NCBI GenBank assembly: GCA_007258455.2
Contig: VDFB02358134.1
Span: 212,907,047 to 212,971,046, forward strand
Reading direction: 5' to 3'
Source: Sequoia sempervirens
Taxonomy: Eukaryota > Streptophyta > Pinopsida > Cupressales > Cupressaceae
Length of the DNA stretch: 64,000 nucleotides
Position numbers and translations under genes: made by a program. Shown in pieces: positions 1-9,439 of the stretch; the first letter of the stretch is position 1; every line of letters starts with the position of its first letter. The notes below the pieces were generated by a model. The model was not told the origin of the DNA, ran no database searches, and was given only the letters and a program-made list of their open reading frames with translations.

Positions 1-530
1 CAGCATGTGCCACCAGGTATACCACCACGAGGCAAGGATCAGCCTCAGGTGTAGCCACAAGTACAACTAGTAGGACAGACAGATCCTCAGGATGTGCTGA
101 TTGCACAGTTACAGGCTCAGATACAAGCCGTGACAGTCGAGAGAAACTAGGCTAGGGTTGAGAGAGAGCAGCTCAGGGCTGAGAGGGATTAGGCCATACA
201 GTAGAGACACGCTGAAAAGCTACAGGCAGCCACAAAGCTAGGCAGGAGACAACGGCTAGAGAGCATGGCAACCTCCTCCTCCCAGGGTACAGTGTTTGTG
301 CAGTCTTACAAGGATTCTGTCCGAGAGGCCGAGTACTACCAGAGACACTATCACGAGGCCGTACCTAGATGAGGACGGGTCCCAAAGTACTCGCAGTAGA
401 CTAGCTATAGACCTGTAGAGGGTCACGGTGATAGAGGCGAGGGAAGCATACACAGGGACAGAGCTTGACTGAGATGACATTTTTGTGCCATATGGGCTCC
501 TTTTTGATAGCCCGATGGGCCTTTCGTACT
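1..530 (+). pseudogene. C-terminal part of antisense plant-mobile-domain ORF of element F
   Basis: Frame 1 reads a Pro/Gln-rich stretch and then a coiled-coil-like stretch rich in Gln, Glu, Arg and Ala (about residues 35-85), with a motif around REAEYYQRHYHEAVPR near base 330. In-frame stops occur at several places (first at about 52). The same order (coiled coil, then an R-A-x-YYRxLYE-like motif) ends the antisense ORF of element D on the minus strand (about 50080-50490). That ORF carries a plant mobile domain upstream. The domain itself would lie left of the window here. Orientation is opposite to the pol of F, as in D. The homology call rests on the D comparison. Confidence 0.6.
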
Positions 531-1615
531 GATTGACATACATGTACAGTGATCTAATTTATTCTTTGTACTATGACAGTTGCGTTATTGATGATATATA
601 TATGAGCCAATGATGATTTTGATGTGATGTGCTGTGTACTCTTTATTTATGCATGGATGATTTTACTTCTATATGTTGTGCAATGACGCTTTTATGGATG
701 AATTTATTTCTGATGATATTATGCAGTGATTATGACTAGCATATCTATATTATGTTAACCTATGATATGCAGATGTATTTATGTGATGCGTAATGATGTT
801 TATATGATGATCTATTTATGTTGATGCAAATGGTGATGTGATACATGATATGGAATGTAATATGCAAAATTATATGGTATATACATGAAATGTTATGTGA
901 ATTATGCTTATATATGAACAAACTATGGATGGATGTACATTTTGTATGTGATGGACTATTTATGCTTATGTGGAATGATTTATGTAATGAATGATTTATG
1001 ATGCTATTTATGAGATGATGTAATGTGAATGTGATGGTTGTAATATGATGCAAATGAGATGGTTTTTAAGATTCTTAGAATAATAAATGTTATTATCCTT
1101 AACATATTAAATGATGATGTAATGTATGTGATGCATTTAATATGATGCAATGATATGTTAATGAAAAGTGGTATGATGATGCGTAATGTAATATGAACGT
1201 AATGTGTGATGATGTTATGATGTTATGCAAGTATGTATGCAAATGAATTATTTCTAATTCTTATATACCTATTGTTTATGATTATGCAAAAATGATCATG
1301 AAATGCTTATGTAAATGTTTATGCGATGATTTATGTGATAGATGTAATGTGATGCAAGGAATGGATGCAATGTAATAAAATGGATGCACTTTTATAATAT
1401 GGTGGAAATGCAATACATATGTTCCCTATATGATATGTTGATGCAATTTTCTAATGATTTGTGGATGCAGGGTCGATGACGATGACGATGGTGATGGTGA
1501 TTATCAACTGTCATAGTATTTTGTTAGTGCAGTAAGAAAGAAGAGAAGAACTCATTTCAACAAGACACAAAATGATGCAAATGCAAATGATGATGATGAT
1601 GATTACTTGCCGAGG
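531..1615. other. ATG/ATGCA-rich low-complexity part of the F 3' region
   Basis: AT-rich DNA dominated by irregular ATGATG, ATGCAAATG and TATGATG words, with no credible gene. The reverse complement has the same look as 31130-31450 (element C) and 49390-49960 (element D). Both of those sit between the conserved 3' blocks and the antisense ORF or PPT. Confidence 0.6.
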
Positions 1616-1995
1616 AATTGGGATTTTCAAAGGGTCGATTTCCTTATGTTTGATGGACTTTAGAAAACCAGGATGGTGTGATACCTAGTGTGATGGAATT
1701 TGATTTGACAAGCATATAGGAGTATCCTTGTTCACACTTGACATACGGAAACCTTGCTAGGATGCACTTTAGAAGTTTCAAACACCTCAAACCAAAACAT
1801 GGAAAGGTAAACCTATCAATGCAATAGTCAAGTTGTCCAAGACCTCCTCTATACATACCTAACAAATCAAGTATTTTCCAGGTTATATTACAAGCACGTC
1901 CAACAAGCATAGCAGACAAAAAGATAATTATTGTTGCCTCATTCCTATTTCTCTAAATCCTCTTATTCGGATATCATCGAGAAGTCCTTAGAATG
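1616..1995 (-). other. Conserved non-coding block in F 3' region, shared with C
   Basis: Read on the minus strand, this matches element C 30720-30960. It contains GGATTTAGAGAAATAGGAATG, then GTCAAGTGTGAA and a stretch ending ATCACACTAGGT. F carries about 95 bp in the middle (around 1765-1860) that C lacks. A shorter version of the first part, around GATGTCCCATGAAGGATTTA, occurs twice in D (about 48880 and 48995). Confidence 0.65.
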
Positions 1996-2566
1996 AGTGC
2001 AATAAGATAAGTCAAAAGATAAAGACAAAGTAAACAAACAAGCTAATGCTCTTCAATACCACTAACGAAAAGGAAATGTTTTCTAAGGATAAGAACCGAA
2101 ACTTATTAGAAAAAGACCATTGTAGGAAGGATTCATCCTAGGACATGTTAGTGGATGGCGACACGTCATTTCGTTTATCCAAAGTGTTCTAAATGATGAT
2201 TGATATGGGATCAATTGGATGATGACCTATCGATACGAAGAGATGACCAGCTTGTTTACGGACTGACTTAGACCTAAGACTTGACGTCTAGAGTTTTCAC
2301 TTTCACCCTGCTAGACTTGTTTTAGATTGTCTTACCAAAGATTGAGGATGACGATCGTTTATTATGAGTGGTGTTTTTGTAGGTGCAAGCGAGATGAGAT
2401 GGATGTATTTTTTTAAATATTTGGATGTTTTTGACATTTTGCAATATTTTGAGGTTGTTTTTGGTATTTTTGAGGTTTTCAAATGTTTTGATTTTTGAAT
2501 TTTTCAATATTTTGGGGTTTTTTGAGATTTTGACCAAGAGACTAACCTAAAGACTTATCCTAGGGG

Positions 2567-2626
2567 CCTCGGGGGCTAATCAACAGATTAGCCTTGCCTA
2601 CGTTATATACGTAGAGACCACGTAGT
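2567..2626 (-). repeat. 3'-region hairpin module, F copy 1
   Basis: The minus strand reads CTACGT-ATATA-ACGTAG, a 6-bp stem. GGCAA follows, then GGCTAATC, a 4-base loop and GATTAGCC, a perfect 8-bp stem, ending CCCCCGAGG. It is one of ten related modules found in all five Tat-like elements of the window. Confidence 0.7.
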
Positions 2627-2717
2627 TCGACTGACGACTTGACCGCTTTACAAATGATGATATACATGATGAAATGTCAATTTATTATGGCAGACTCTTA
2701 TAGGACTGACCTAAATG

Positions 2718-2774
2718 TCTCGAGGGATGATCAAAGATCAACCTTGCCTATGTTCAAGGCTCAGAGACCCATAG
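2718..2774 (-). repeat. 3'-region hairpin module, F copy 2
   Basis: The minus strand reads ATAGGCAA followed by GGTTGATC-TTT-GATCATCC. Compared with copy 1 both arms have changed, and TGATC still pairs with GATCA. It lies about 150 bp from copy 1, a spacing similar to that in A and D. Confidence 0.65.
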
Positions 2775-3104
2775 TTTGACAAGACAACCCTATTTTTGGC
2801 TTTTTCACTGACTTTTTGACATGTTTTTGGATTTTTGATATTTTGATGTTTTTGAATTTTTTAATTTGAGGAATTTAAGGATATACACAAATCTGATCCA
2901 ATGAGAACATGCCCCCAGCGTGATGCAATAGAATACTCTGATAAAGGCAGGACAAACTAACCTTGAGGATGGGCCGAGTAGTATTATGAGGGATCATGAT
3001 ACGAAAACAGGACCAAGCTATGGTGTGGATGTGGGTGGATGAGTGATGGATGATGGAAGCGAAATGGATGGATGATGCAGAATAATCTGTACAGATCTTG
3101 GTGG

Positions 3105-3302
3105 ATGGAACATGCTTATTTACATAAGGCGCCTATTTTCCAGGTTTTCAACAAGGTACTTGCTCAAAGTGCCACTGAAGTGGTTTTCACTAGAGGACGA
3201 TTTTTCTCTTTACTATTTTCAATCATTTTTTCAAAAAAAAAATTTGTGTTTTTGATTTTTTTGTTGTTACTGAGATGCCTATTTTCTAGGTTTTTGCAGA
3301 GG
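3105..3302 (-). other. Post-pol conserved block of F (TGAAAACCTGG block)
   Basis: On the minus strand, just after the end of pol: AGTAAAGAGAAAAATCGTCC, GTGAAAACC, a small CCAC-TTCA-GTGG hairpin, then GTTGAAAACCTGGAAAATAGG. The same block follows the coding region in A (12233-12340), C2 (38787-38880) and D (47371-47475). A second, shorter copy lies at about 3270-3302. Confidence 0.7.
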
Positions 3303-3354
3303 TAACCATTTTTTCAGGACATTTTTGGATTTTTGGTTCTATACGTTGAAAGAT

Positions 3355-4690
3355 TTAGGCATAAAACTTCTTGAGACGAGAGCTATTCATAGGTTTTTAT
3401 AGAGGTTCCCCTTTGGGTGTTGATAACTGATATGCCCCTGACTTGTAACTTGCTATGATGACGAATGGTCCCAACCAATTAGGTTTAAATTTTCCTTTGT
3501 TTCTTGGGTTTGGGACATTCTTTTGATTTTCTTTTAACACTAGTTCTCCGACTTGGAAAGTCCTGCTTCTGATTTTCTTATTGTAGCTCCTTTTGAGTCT
3601 ATTCTGATAGACTTGCAAATGATTCAAAGCATCTATTAGTCGCTCATCCAGTAGCTCCAATTCATTTAATCTTGACACTCGGTATTCTTCATCAATGATG
3701 AGGTTTTGCAATGATATCTTGAGCGATGGGATCTTGATCTCAATGGGGAGTACTACTTCTAATCTATAGACCAAGGAGAAAGGGGTGGCATCGGTGGGTG
3801 TGCGGATGCTAGTTCGATAGGCCCAAAGGGTAGGATTAAGCTACAAATGCCAGCCATGACCTGCATCGTTGACTATTTTCTTGAGGATTTTTAGAATGGT
3901 TTTGTTTATAGCTTCTGCTTGGCCATTGCCTTGGGGATAGTATGGGGTGGAGAAGCAATGCTGGATTTTGAATTTCTCGCATAAGTCACAAACCTCCTAA
4001 TTTTTGAATGGTGTCCCATTATCTGAGATAATGGCTTGTGGAACACCATAGCGGCAAATGAGATAGTTCAGGATGAACTTAGAAATCTGCTTCCTAGTTA
4101 TGTACGTCATGGGTATGGCCTCCACCCACTTAGTAAAGTACTCTATTGCAGTTATGATGAATTTGTGGCCGTTAGATGAAGTGGGTGTGATTTTTTCAAT
4201 GAGATAAAGTCCCCACTGCAAAAAGGGCCATGGTGTGACAATAGGATGAAGCTCTTGTGCTGGAGCATGGTTGAGGTCCCCATGCTATTGACATTGTAGA
4301 CACTTTCTAGCATGATCATGTGCTTCTCTTTCCATTGTAGGCCAATAATACCCCATCCTCAGTAGTTTCTTGGCTATGGTCATTCCACCTGAGTGCGAAC
4401 CACAGATACCGTTATGTACTTCGATTAGAGTGGTTAATGCCTCCTCAACATTTAAGCAGCGCAATAGGGTTGCTTCTATGGCCCTACGATATAGGGTATC
4501 TCCTAGGATTACAAATATGGATTCCTTTTTAACAAAGGTTCATTTTAGGTTTGAGGGTAGGTCAGCGGGTATGACTCCTATACGAAGGTATGTGTAGATG
4601 TCATAATACCAAGGATCGCCAGGACCAATGATTTCGCACACATATTCTTATTCTAGTACCTTGAATGTAGGTATGAGAAGCTTCTCAATC
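3355..4690 (-). pseudogene. Integrase region of element F pol (degenerate)
   Basis: The frame shows, in order, the HHCC zinc region (HNGICGSHS, then CLQC near 4290), the catalytic core and a C-terminal GPF/Y-like module (WLGPFVI ... SGAYQLSTPKG) at 3395-3480. In the core the first catalytic Asp of the WGLDLIG motif has become Tyr (WGLYLIE, about 4200). The second (SDNG, about 4025) and the Glu (GQAEAINK, about 3920) remain. In-frame stops occur at about 4645, 4550, 4285, 3996 and 3843, and the frame breaks near 3775-3800. D has the same region at 46160-47258. Integration activity is lost. Confidence 0.88.
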
Positions 4691-5225
4691 AGGAATTCAT
4701 ATTTTGGAATGTTGTGGGGGATGTCGAGCAAGGATCCAATTGTTGCCATGGCATTTTCTGCTCTATTGTTGGTTCTAGGAATCTGCTCAAATGTAATTTT
4801 GATGAAGGATTCTTTGAGAGTCTCCACCAATTTCTTGTATGGAGTGATATTTTCATCCTTGGTCTGGTATTCATCATTCACTTGATTATGATCAATTGAG
4901 AGTCTTTGTATACTTTGAGAGCTATGATGTTCCACTGCACTGCTATTCTGAGACCTATGGTCAAAGCCTCGTATTCCGCATTGTTATTGGTACAAGGAAA
5001 TTCTAGTTTGTAGGACCTTGGTATGCAATCCCCTTGTGGTGTGATAAAGAAAACAACAACTCCTGATCCATGTTGTGTGTATGAGCCATCGAAGTACAGT
5101 TTCCAGTGGTTAGCTACATTGAGATTGAAAATGGATTCATCTAGAAACTCTTAGACAAGAGGGTTCTCTGAATAGATTAGTGCTTCTACAAGTTGATCTG
5201 TGATGACTTGGCATTTGATTGCTTT
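4691..5225 (-). pseudogene. Second (archaeal-like) RNase H of element F
   Basis: Downstream of the RT-linked RNase H, the frame shows WKLYFDGSYTQHG, then FPCTNNNAEYEAL, KDSQLI and AENAMATIGSLLDIP. This is the RNase HI-like second domain described for the Tat lineage of plant gypsy elements. The first Asp (FDGS) and the Glu (EYEAL) are present. The last Asp, expected as in ADAMATIA of D, has become Asn. Several in-frame stops are present, including two between 5130 and 5225. Confidence 0.75.
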
Positions 5226-5828
5226 CTACTCCAAATATTCGATGTCATATTCTAACAGTATCATCACCCATTTTTCCATTATTCCTGTGAGCATTGCCTT
5301 TGATAGTAGATACTTGAGAGGATCAATTTTGGCAATGAGTTTTATTTTATGTGCCAACATGTAATGTCTAAATTTTTGTGATGCAAACACTACTGCGAGG
5401 CATGTTTTCTCGATGAATGAATAGTTTAGCTCATGCCTAACCATTGTCCTGTTGATGTAATAGATAGCCCTTTCTATTCCGTTTTCATCATGCTGAGCTA
5501 GGAGACCTCCAAGGGCTGCTATTGTTGCTGACACGTATAGAATCAATGGATTTATTGGGATTGGTGGCATTAAGACTGGTGGTGTCAGTAGATATTCTTT
5601 GATTTTTTTGAATGCCTCTTCACACTTCGTATCCCATTTGTATGCTACTCCCTTGTGGAGTAGGTGAGAATATGGGTTATGTTTGTCTGCCAATTATGCT
5701 ATGAATCTTTGAATAGATTGGAGTCCGCCTTGGAGACCTCTTAATTGTTTTAATGTTTTTGGTGCTTCCATCTCGAGGATTGCTTTTACCTTTACTGGAT
5801 CCACCTCAATGCCTCTCATTGACACTAT
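5226..5828 (-). pseudogene. RT C-terminus and first RNase H of element F
   Basis: Direct continuation of the RT frame interrupted at 17457 by element A. It starts with MRGIEVDPVKV..I (about 5815), continues through an RT connection segment and a stop near 5691, then a long open stretch (5226-5693) with KEYLLTPPVLMPP, IAALGGLLAQHDENG and KTCLAVVFASQKFRHYM typical of gypsy RNase H. The matching stretch in D is 44818-45440. Open apart from the stop near 5691. Confidence 0.88.
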
Positions 5829-5833
5829 ATATC
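5829..5833. repeat. Target site duplication of element A, left copy (ATATC)
   Basis: ATATC directly precedes the TG of the left LTR and is repeated directly after the right LTR at 17457-17461. Five bp is the usual size for gypsy integrases. Confidence 0.85.
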
Positions 5834-6993
5834 TGTAGACATCCAAATTTGGACACTTAATTTATCCAAATTTATCACTTTTCGTTTAAACATTCTCTTA
5901 TCTGAGTTAATTAAGTAATATTACTATTATTTAATTAATACCCTTAATTCTGCCAAATCCTTAAGGTATTTAATTAATAATTAAATACTTTACTCTTTTA
6001 ATCCTCCTTTCATCAAATAAATTAAATAAATAATATATTTATTTAATTCCTCACGTCATTTTCATCTAATCCTAATCCATCTCCTAATTTCTTCATTAGA
6101 GATGTGCACATGCTTAATCCTTGATTAGGATGTGTCATATCCTCCAACTTTTGCAAGTTGGCTTCTAATCCCCATTTATCATCTAATTACTAATTAATTA
6201 ATCTTAATCAATACCTTGGTCAACTCTCTCCATCCCCTAAGGAATTTTTAATTCTTTTTTATTCCTCTAAGAATCCCCTTTTCCCATGCATCTTCTAGAA
6301 CCTTTGACTTGTCACATCAAGTCACATGTGACAAATTCCCACCTTTTGGGAACCTTGTCTTATCCACTAGATTCTTCTAATCATTGTGAATTTAAAATTC
6401 ACTTTTATTCACCCAAGATTCTTTCCATCTCCCAATGTACTTACAAAGTACTTGTCCTTCCTCCACATCATGTACTTCTTCTCCACCTCACTTACACTTC
6501 ATCTCATCTTAGCCACTTCACCATCCACATGTCAAGATGTGAGGGCTTGTGAGTTTTCAACCCACCATAGCCCTTCATCTTGACCTTGTTGGATGAATCT
6601 CAACCGTTGAATTCTCTAGAGAATTCAAATTCTCCTATAAATACCCCCTCCTCAAGGGCATTTTGAACACCTTTTCATTTGAGCAACCTTATGCTGTCAA
6701 TTTGCATTCTCAAGCATTCACTATCATTTAGCCATCCACTTTAGTCATTTTGCATTATCAATCTTGCATCTAACTACACCAAAAAGTCATCCAAAGAGCA
6801 CACAAATTCATCTAAATCAAGGGCTAACCAAGGAGTCTTCAACAACAAGGTATAATCGATTTGCATTTTATTTTATGTATTTTCCTTACTTTATCACTCT
6901 TTAGGCTAATCATTGAAGTGTTCTTAGTGTTTTACCATTTTGCATTTTTAGTTATTTTGCACATTAGAATAGGGTAAAATTTCAAGGTACACA
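5834..6993 (+). repeat. 5' LTR of element A
   Basis: Starts TGTAGACATCC and ends GGTACACA. The U3 is rich in TTAATTAA/AAATAAAT words (5900-6050). A TATA box, CTATAAATA, lies at 6635-6643. The PBS follows at once. It matches 16296-17456 over its whole length. Confidence 0.93.
6635..6643 (+). promoter_or_regulatory. TATA box of element A 5' LTR
   Basis: CTATAAATA in an otherwise C/T-rich stretch, about 350 bp before the LTR end. The copy in the 3' LTR (17098-17106) is identical. Confidence 0.65.
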
Positions 6994-6997
6994 TTTC

Positions 6998-7015
6998 TGG
7001 CACGCCTGGTGGGAC
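6998..7015 (+). other. Primer binding site of element A
   Basis: TGGCACGCCTGGTGGGAC begins four bases after the LTR and starts with the TGG expected of a tRNA 3'-CCA complement. I did not identify the tRNA. The PBS of C2 (TGGCGCTAGAAGGAGGG) is different, so primer use has diverged between these related elements. Confidence 0.7.
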
Positions 7016-7075
7016 CCACAAACGGGTTCTTGCATTTAACTTTCATTTTTACTAAGTATTTTGCAGAAAAAGGTC

Positions 7076-7660
7076 ACAAAAAGGTGGAAGCGCCTTCTGT
7101 TTTACTGCAGAAAGGCGGAAGCGCTCTCTATTTTACTGCAGAAAGGCGGAAGCGCCCCTATTTTACTGTAGAAAGGCGGAAGCGCCCCTATTTTACCGTA
7201 GAAAGGTGGAAGCGCCCTCTGTTTTACCGTAGAAAGGTGGAAGCACCCTCTTGTCTGCTGCAGAAAGGCGGTCATGCCCTATATCTAAAAATTTGATTTT
7301 TGCTAACAATTTGCTGCAGTTAGGCGTACACGTCATTTTGCTTAGAAGATATTTTTTAACACTTTCTTGCAGTAGGGTATACAACTTTTCTTTTTCAAAA
7401 ATCTAATAGAATTTCCCATAGAAGGGTGGATATGCCCTTTTATTTTTGGAAGGCTCTTTTCCTCTAACATTTTGCTGCAGAAAGGCGGAAGTGCCCCCTG
7501 TTTTGCTGCAGAAATGCAGAAGCACCCTCTGTTTTACTGTAGAAAGGCAGAAGCACCCCTGTTTTGCCGCAGAAAGGCGGAAGCGCCCCTATTTTACTAC
7601 AGAAAGGTGGAAGCGCCCCTTATTTTACAGCAGAAAGGCGGCTACGCCCCAAAATAGCAT
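7076..7660 (+). repeat. Tandem 30-31 bp hairpin array 1 of element A
   Basis: About 16 copies, some decayed, of a unit GAAAGGCGGAAGCGCCC plus a TTTTACTGCA-like spacer. Each unit can fold as GGCG-GAAG-CGCC. Variants keep pairing: GGTG-GAAG-CACC at 7236 and G-U forms such as GGTG/CGCC and GGCG/TGCC. The array starts about 60 bp after the PBS. It also reads through as a peptide repeat (ERRKRP-like) in one frame, probably a by-product. Confidence 0.85.
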
Positions 7661-8364
7661 AGTTTGGAAGCATATTATGGCGTAATCGACCAAAAATGAA
7701 GGATAAGATAGCTAACGTTTGCTTGCAGGGCCATCTATTTAATCAAATTTTTGAAAAATTATCCTTGTTATTTAAACATAATCTAATTAGGGGAAAGTAA
7801 TCTTTATTGCTTGTTGTGTTTGTTTATTATTATGACACCCAAGGGGGCATTAATTTGTTTTCACTTTCCCCTTGCACTTCGTGTGAGCCTAGAGAGTAGT
7901 TGGAAATGGTTAGTGTCTTCTTTTTAGTGGGACCTGCTTAGGGATTTCATCATCCCAAGGGACGATTCCAACCACACATATCAGCGGAGTATATAAAGGG
8001 GGGAGAACAAAATTTGTACCACAATCCAGTCACGTTGTAATTGGCGAAGCGTCGAAGTTAGGGTGATACCTAGATAGACGTGAAGAGTTGTTCCGAGCCT
8101 TTTAGTATCTCGCTGGGGTTCTCGACTCACGCTTGTGACGAGCTGGTGTTCACGGTTGTGCCTCACGTACCGAGAGTATATTGAGGATTCCCTAAAAGCC
8201 TTGTGCATCCTAGATTAAGACCTTTCTTGGCCATACCCTTAACATTAATCATAGAATTGTGCTTGCTTGAAGTGTTTTCTTGTGAAAAACCCATGAAATC
8301 TTTGATACATTGGCCTTATTTTATCATTTTGAGTCTTTTCCATAGCCATTACCATCAAAACCAA
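7661..8364 (+). other. Spacer between hairpin arrays with promoter-like segment
   Basis: No gene seen. The segment from TGACACCCAAGGGGG (about 7831) contains a TATATAAAGGG box at 7990-8000, then GC-richer DNA to about 8200. It looks like a second promoter, or a nested LTR fragment interrupting the hairpin array. I could not find a convincing end or target duplication. Confidence 0.35.
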
Positions 8365-8700
8365 GCTCTATTTTACTATAGAAAGGTGGAAGCACCCCTG
8401 ATTTATCGCAAAAAGGTGAAAGCACCCTTGGTTTTACCGCAGAAAGGTGGAAGCGCCCCTGGTTTTACCGCAGAAAGGTGGAAGCGCCCCCTATTTTACG
8501 TAGCGCCCCTTATTTTTGCCGCAAAATGGCAGAAGTGCCACTAATTTACTGTAGAAAGGCAGAAGCACCCCTGATTTACTACAGAAATGTGGCTATGCCC
8601 CTAATTTACTGCAAAAAGCTAACCACACCCCTGATTTGCTGCAAAAAGCTGACTACGCCCCTGATTTTACCATAGAAAGCTGACTACACCCCTTTAACTT
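8365..8700 (+). repeat. Hairpin array 2 of element A
   Basis: About ten more units of the 30-bp hairpin repeat. Pairing is kept in GGTG-GAAG-CACC (8386) and in GGCA-GAAG-TGCC (8527). Towards the end the units drift to AAAGCTGACTACGCCCC, which no longer folds well. Confidence 0.8.
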
Positions 8701-9150
8701 CTTGGGGCCATCATTTACAAACCGTACGTCGAATCGACTTCATCTAAAAACCAAAAAAAATTAATTTTTTAAGCTCTATCCAGTGGTACCTTCCATTTCA
8801 TCCTATCAAGAATTTGACCATCCCAGGGCAGCCACGCCCCGCATCGTGGGGTGGACATGCCCCTAACTTCCCGAGGCCATCATTTACAAACCATACGTCG
8901 AATCAACTTAGTCCAAAAACCAAAGTTGCTTAGTTTTTCAAGATCTATCTAGTGGTAACTTATATTTTCTCCTATCAATAATTTGACCATCCCAGGGCGG
9001 CCACACCTCGCATCGCGGGGTGGATATGCCCCTAACTTCCTGGGGCCATCATTTACAAACCGTATGTCGAATCAACTTCGTTCAAAAACTAAAATTGCTT
9101 AATTTTTTGAGATCTATCTAGTGGTACCTTTTGTTTCTTCCTATCTAATC
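8696..9150 (+). repeat. Three direct repeats of about 169 bp in element A
   Basis: Copies begin at about 8696, 8865 and 9034 with AACTTCNNGGGGCCATCATT. They share CATTTACAAACCGTACGTCG, a GATCTATCTAGTGGTACCTT-like part and, between copies, a GC-rich GGGCGGCCACGCCCCGCATC hairpin-like link. No coding frame is conserved. From 9151 to 9430 I see only AATCATCCAATC-type low-complexity sequence. Confidence 0.8.
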
Positions 9151-9439
9151 AAACCAATCCATTCCTCTAATCAAATACATACAATCATCTAATCAATCCA
9201 AGCACACCAATTCTATCAAGTTCATCCAATCACAATTATCCAATCAACATCATCTAATCATTTGATCATATCCAATCAAACTGATCTAGTACTTTAATCA
9301 AATTCATCAAATCATCTACCCAATTTAATCATCCATCTACCGAAACCCATCAAAATCAAAATAAATCCCATCGCATCATCCAATCATCCTAATCTGAACT
9401 TTAATCCAATCCTGATCTAAGCTTGGCTTAAATCCTGAC

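Noticed and set aside
4628..4899. Plus-strand frames within the F second RNase H/integrase
   Set aside because: Opposite-strand shadows; the minus strand carries RNase H and integrase motifs.
7076..7660. CRISPR-like regular repeat of 30 bp
   Set aside because: Repeats are head-to-tail with no unique spacers, units vary, and the context is a plant LTR retrotransposon leader.
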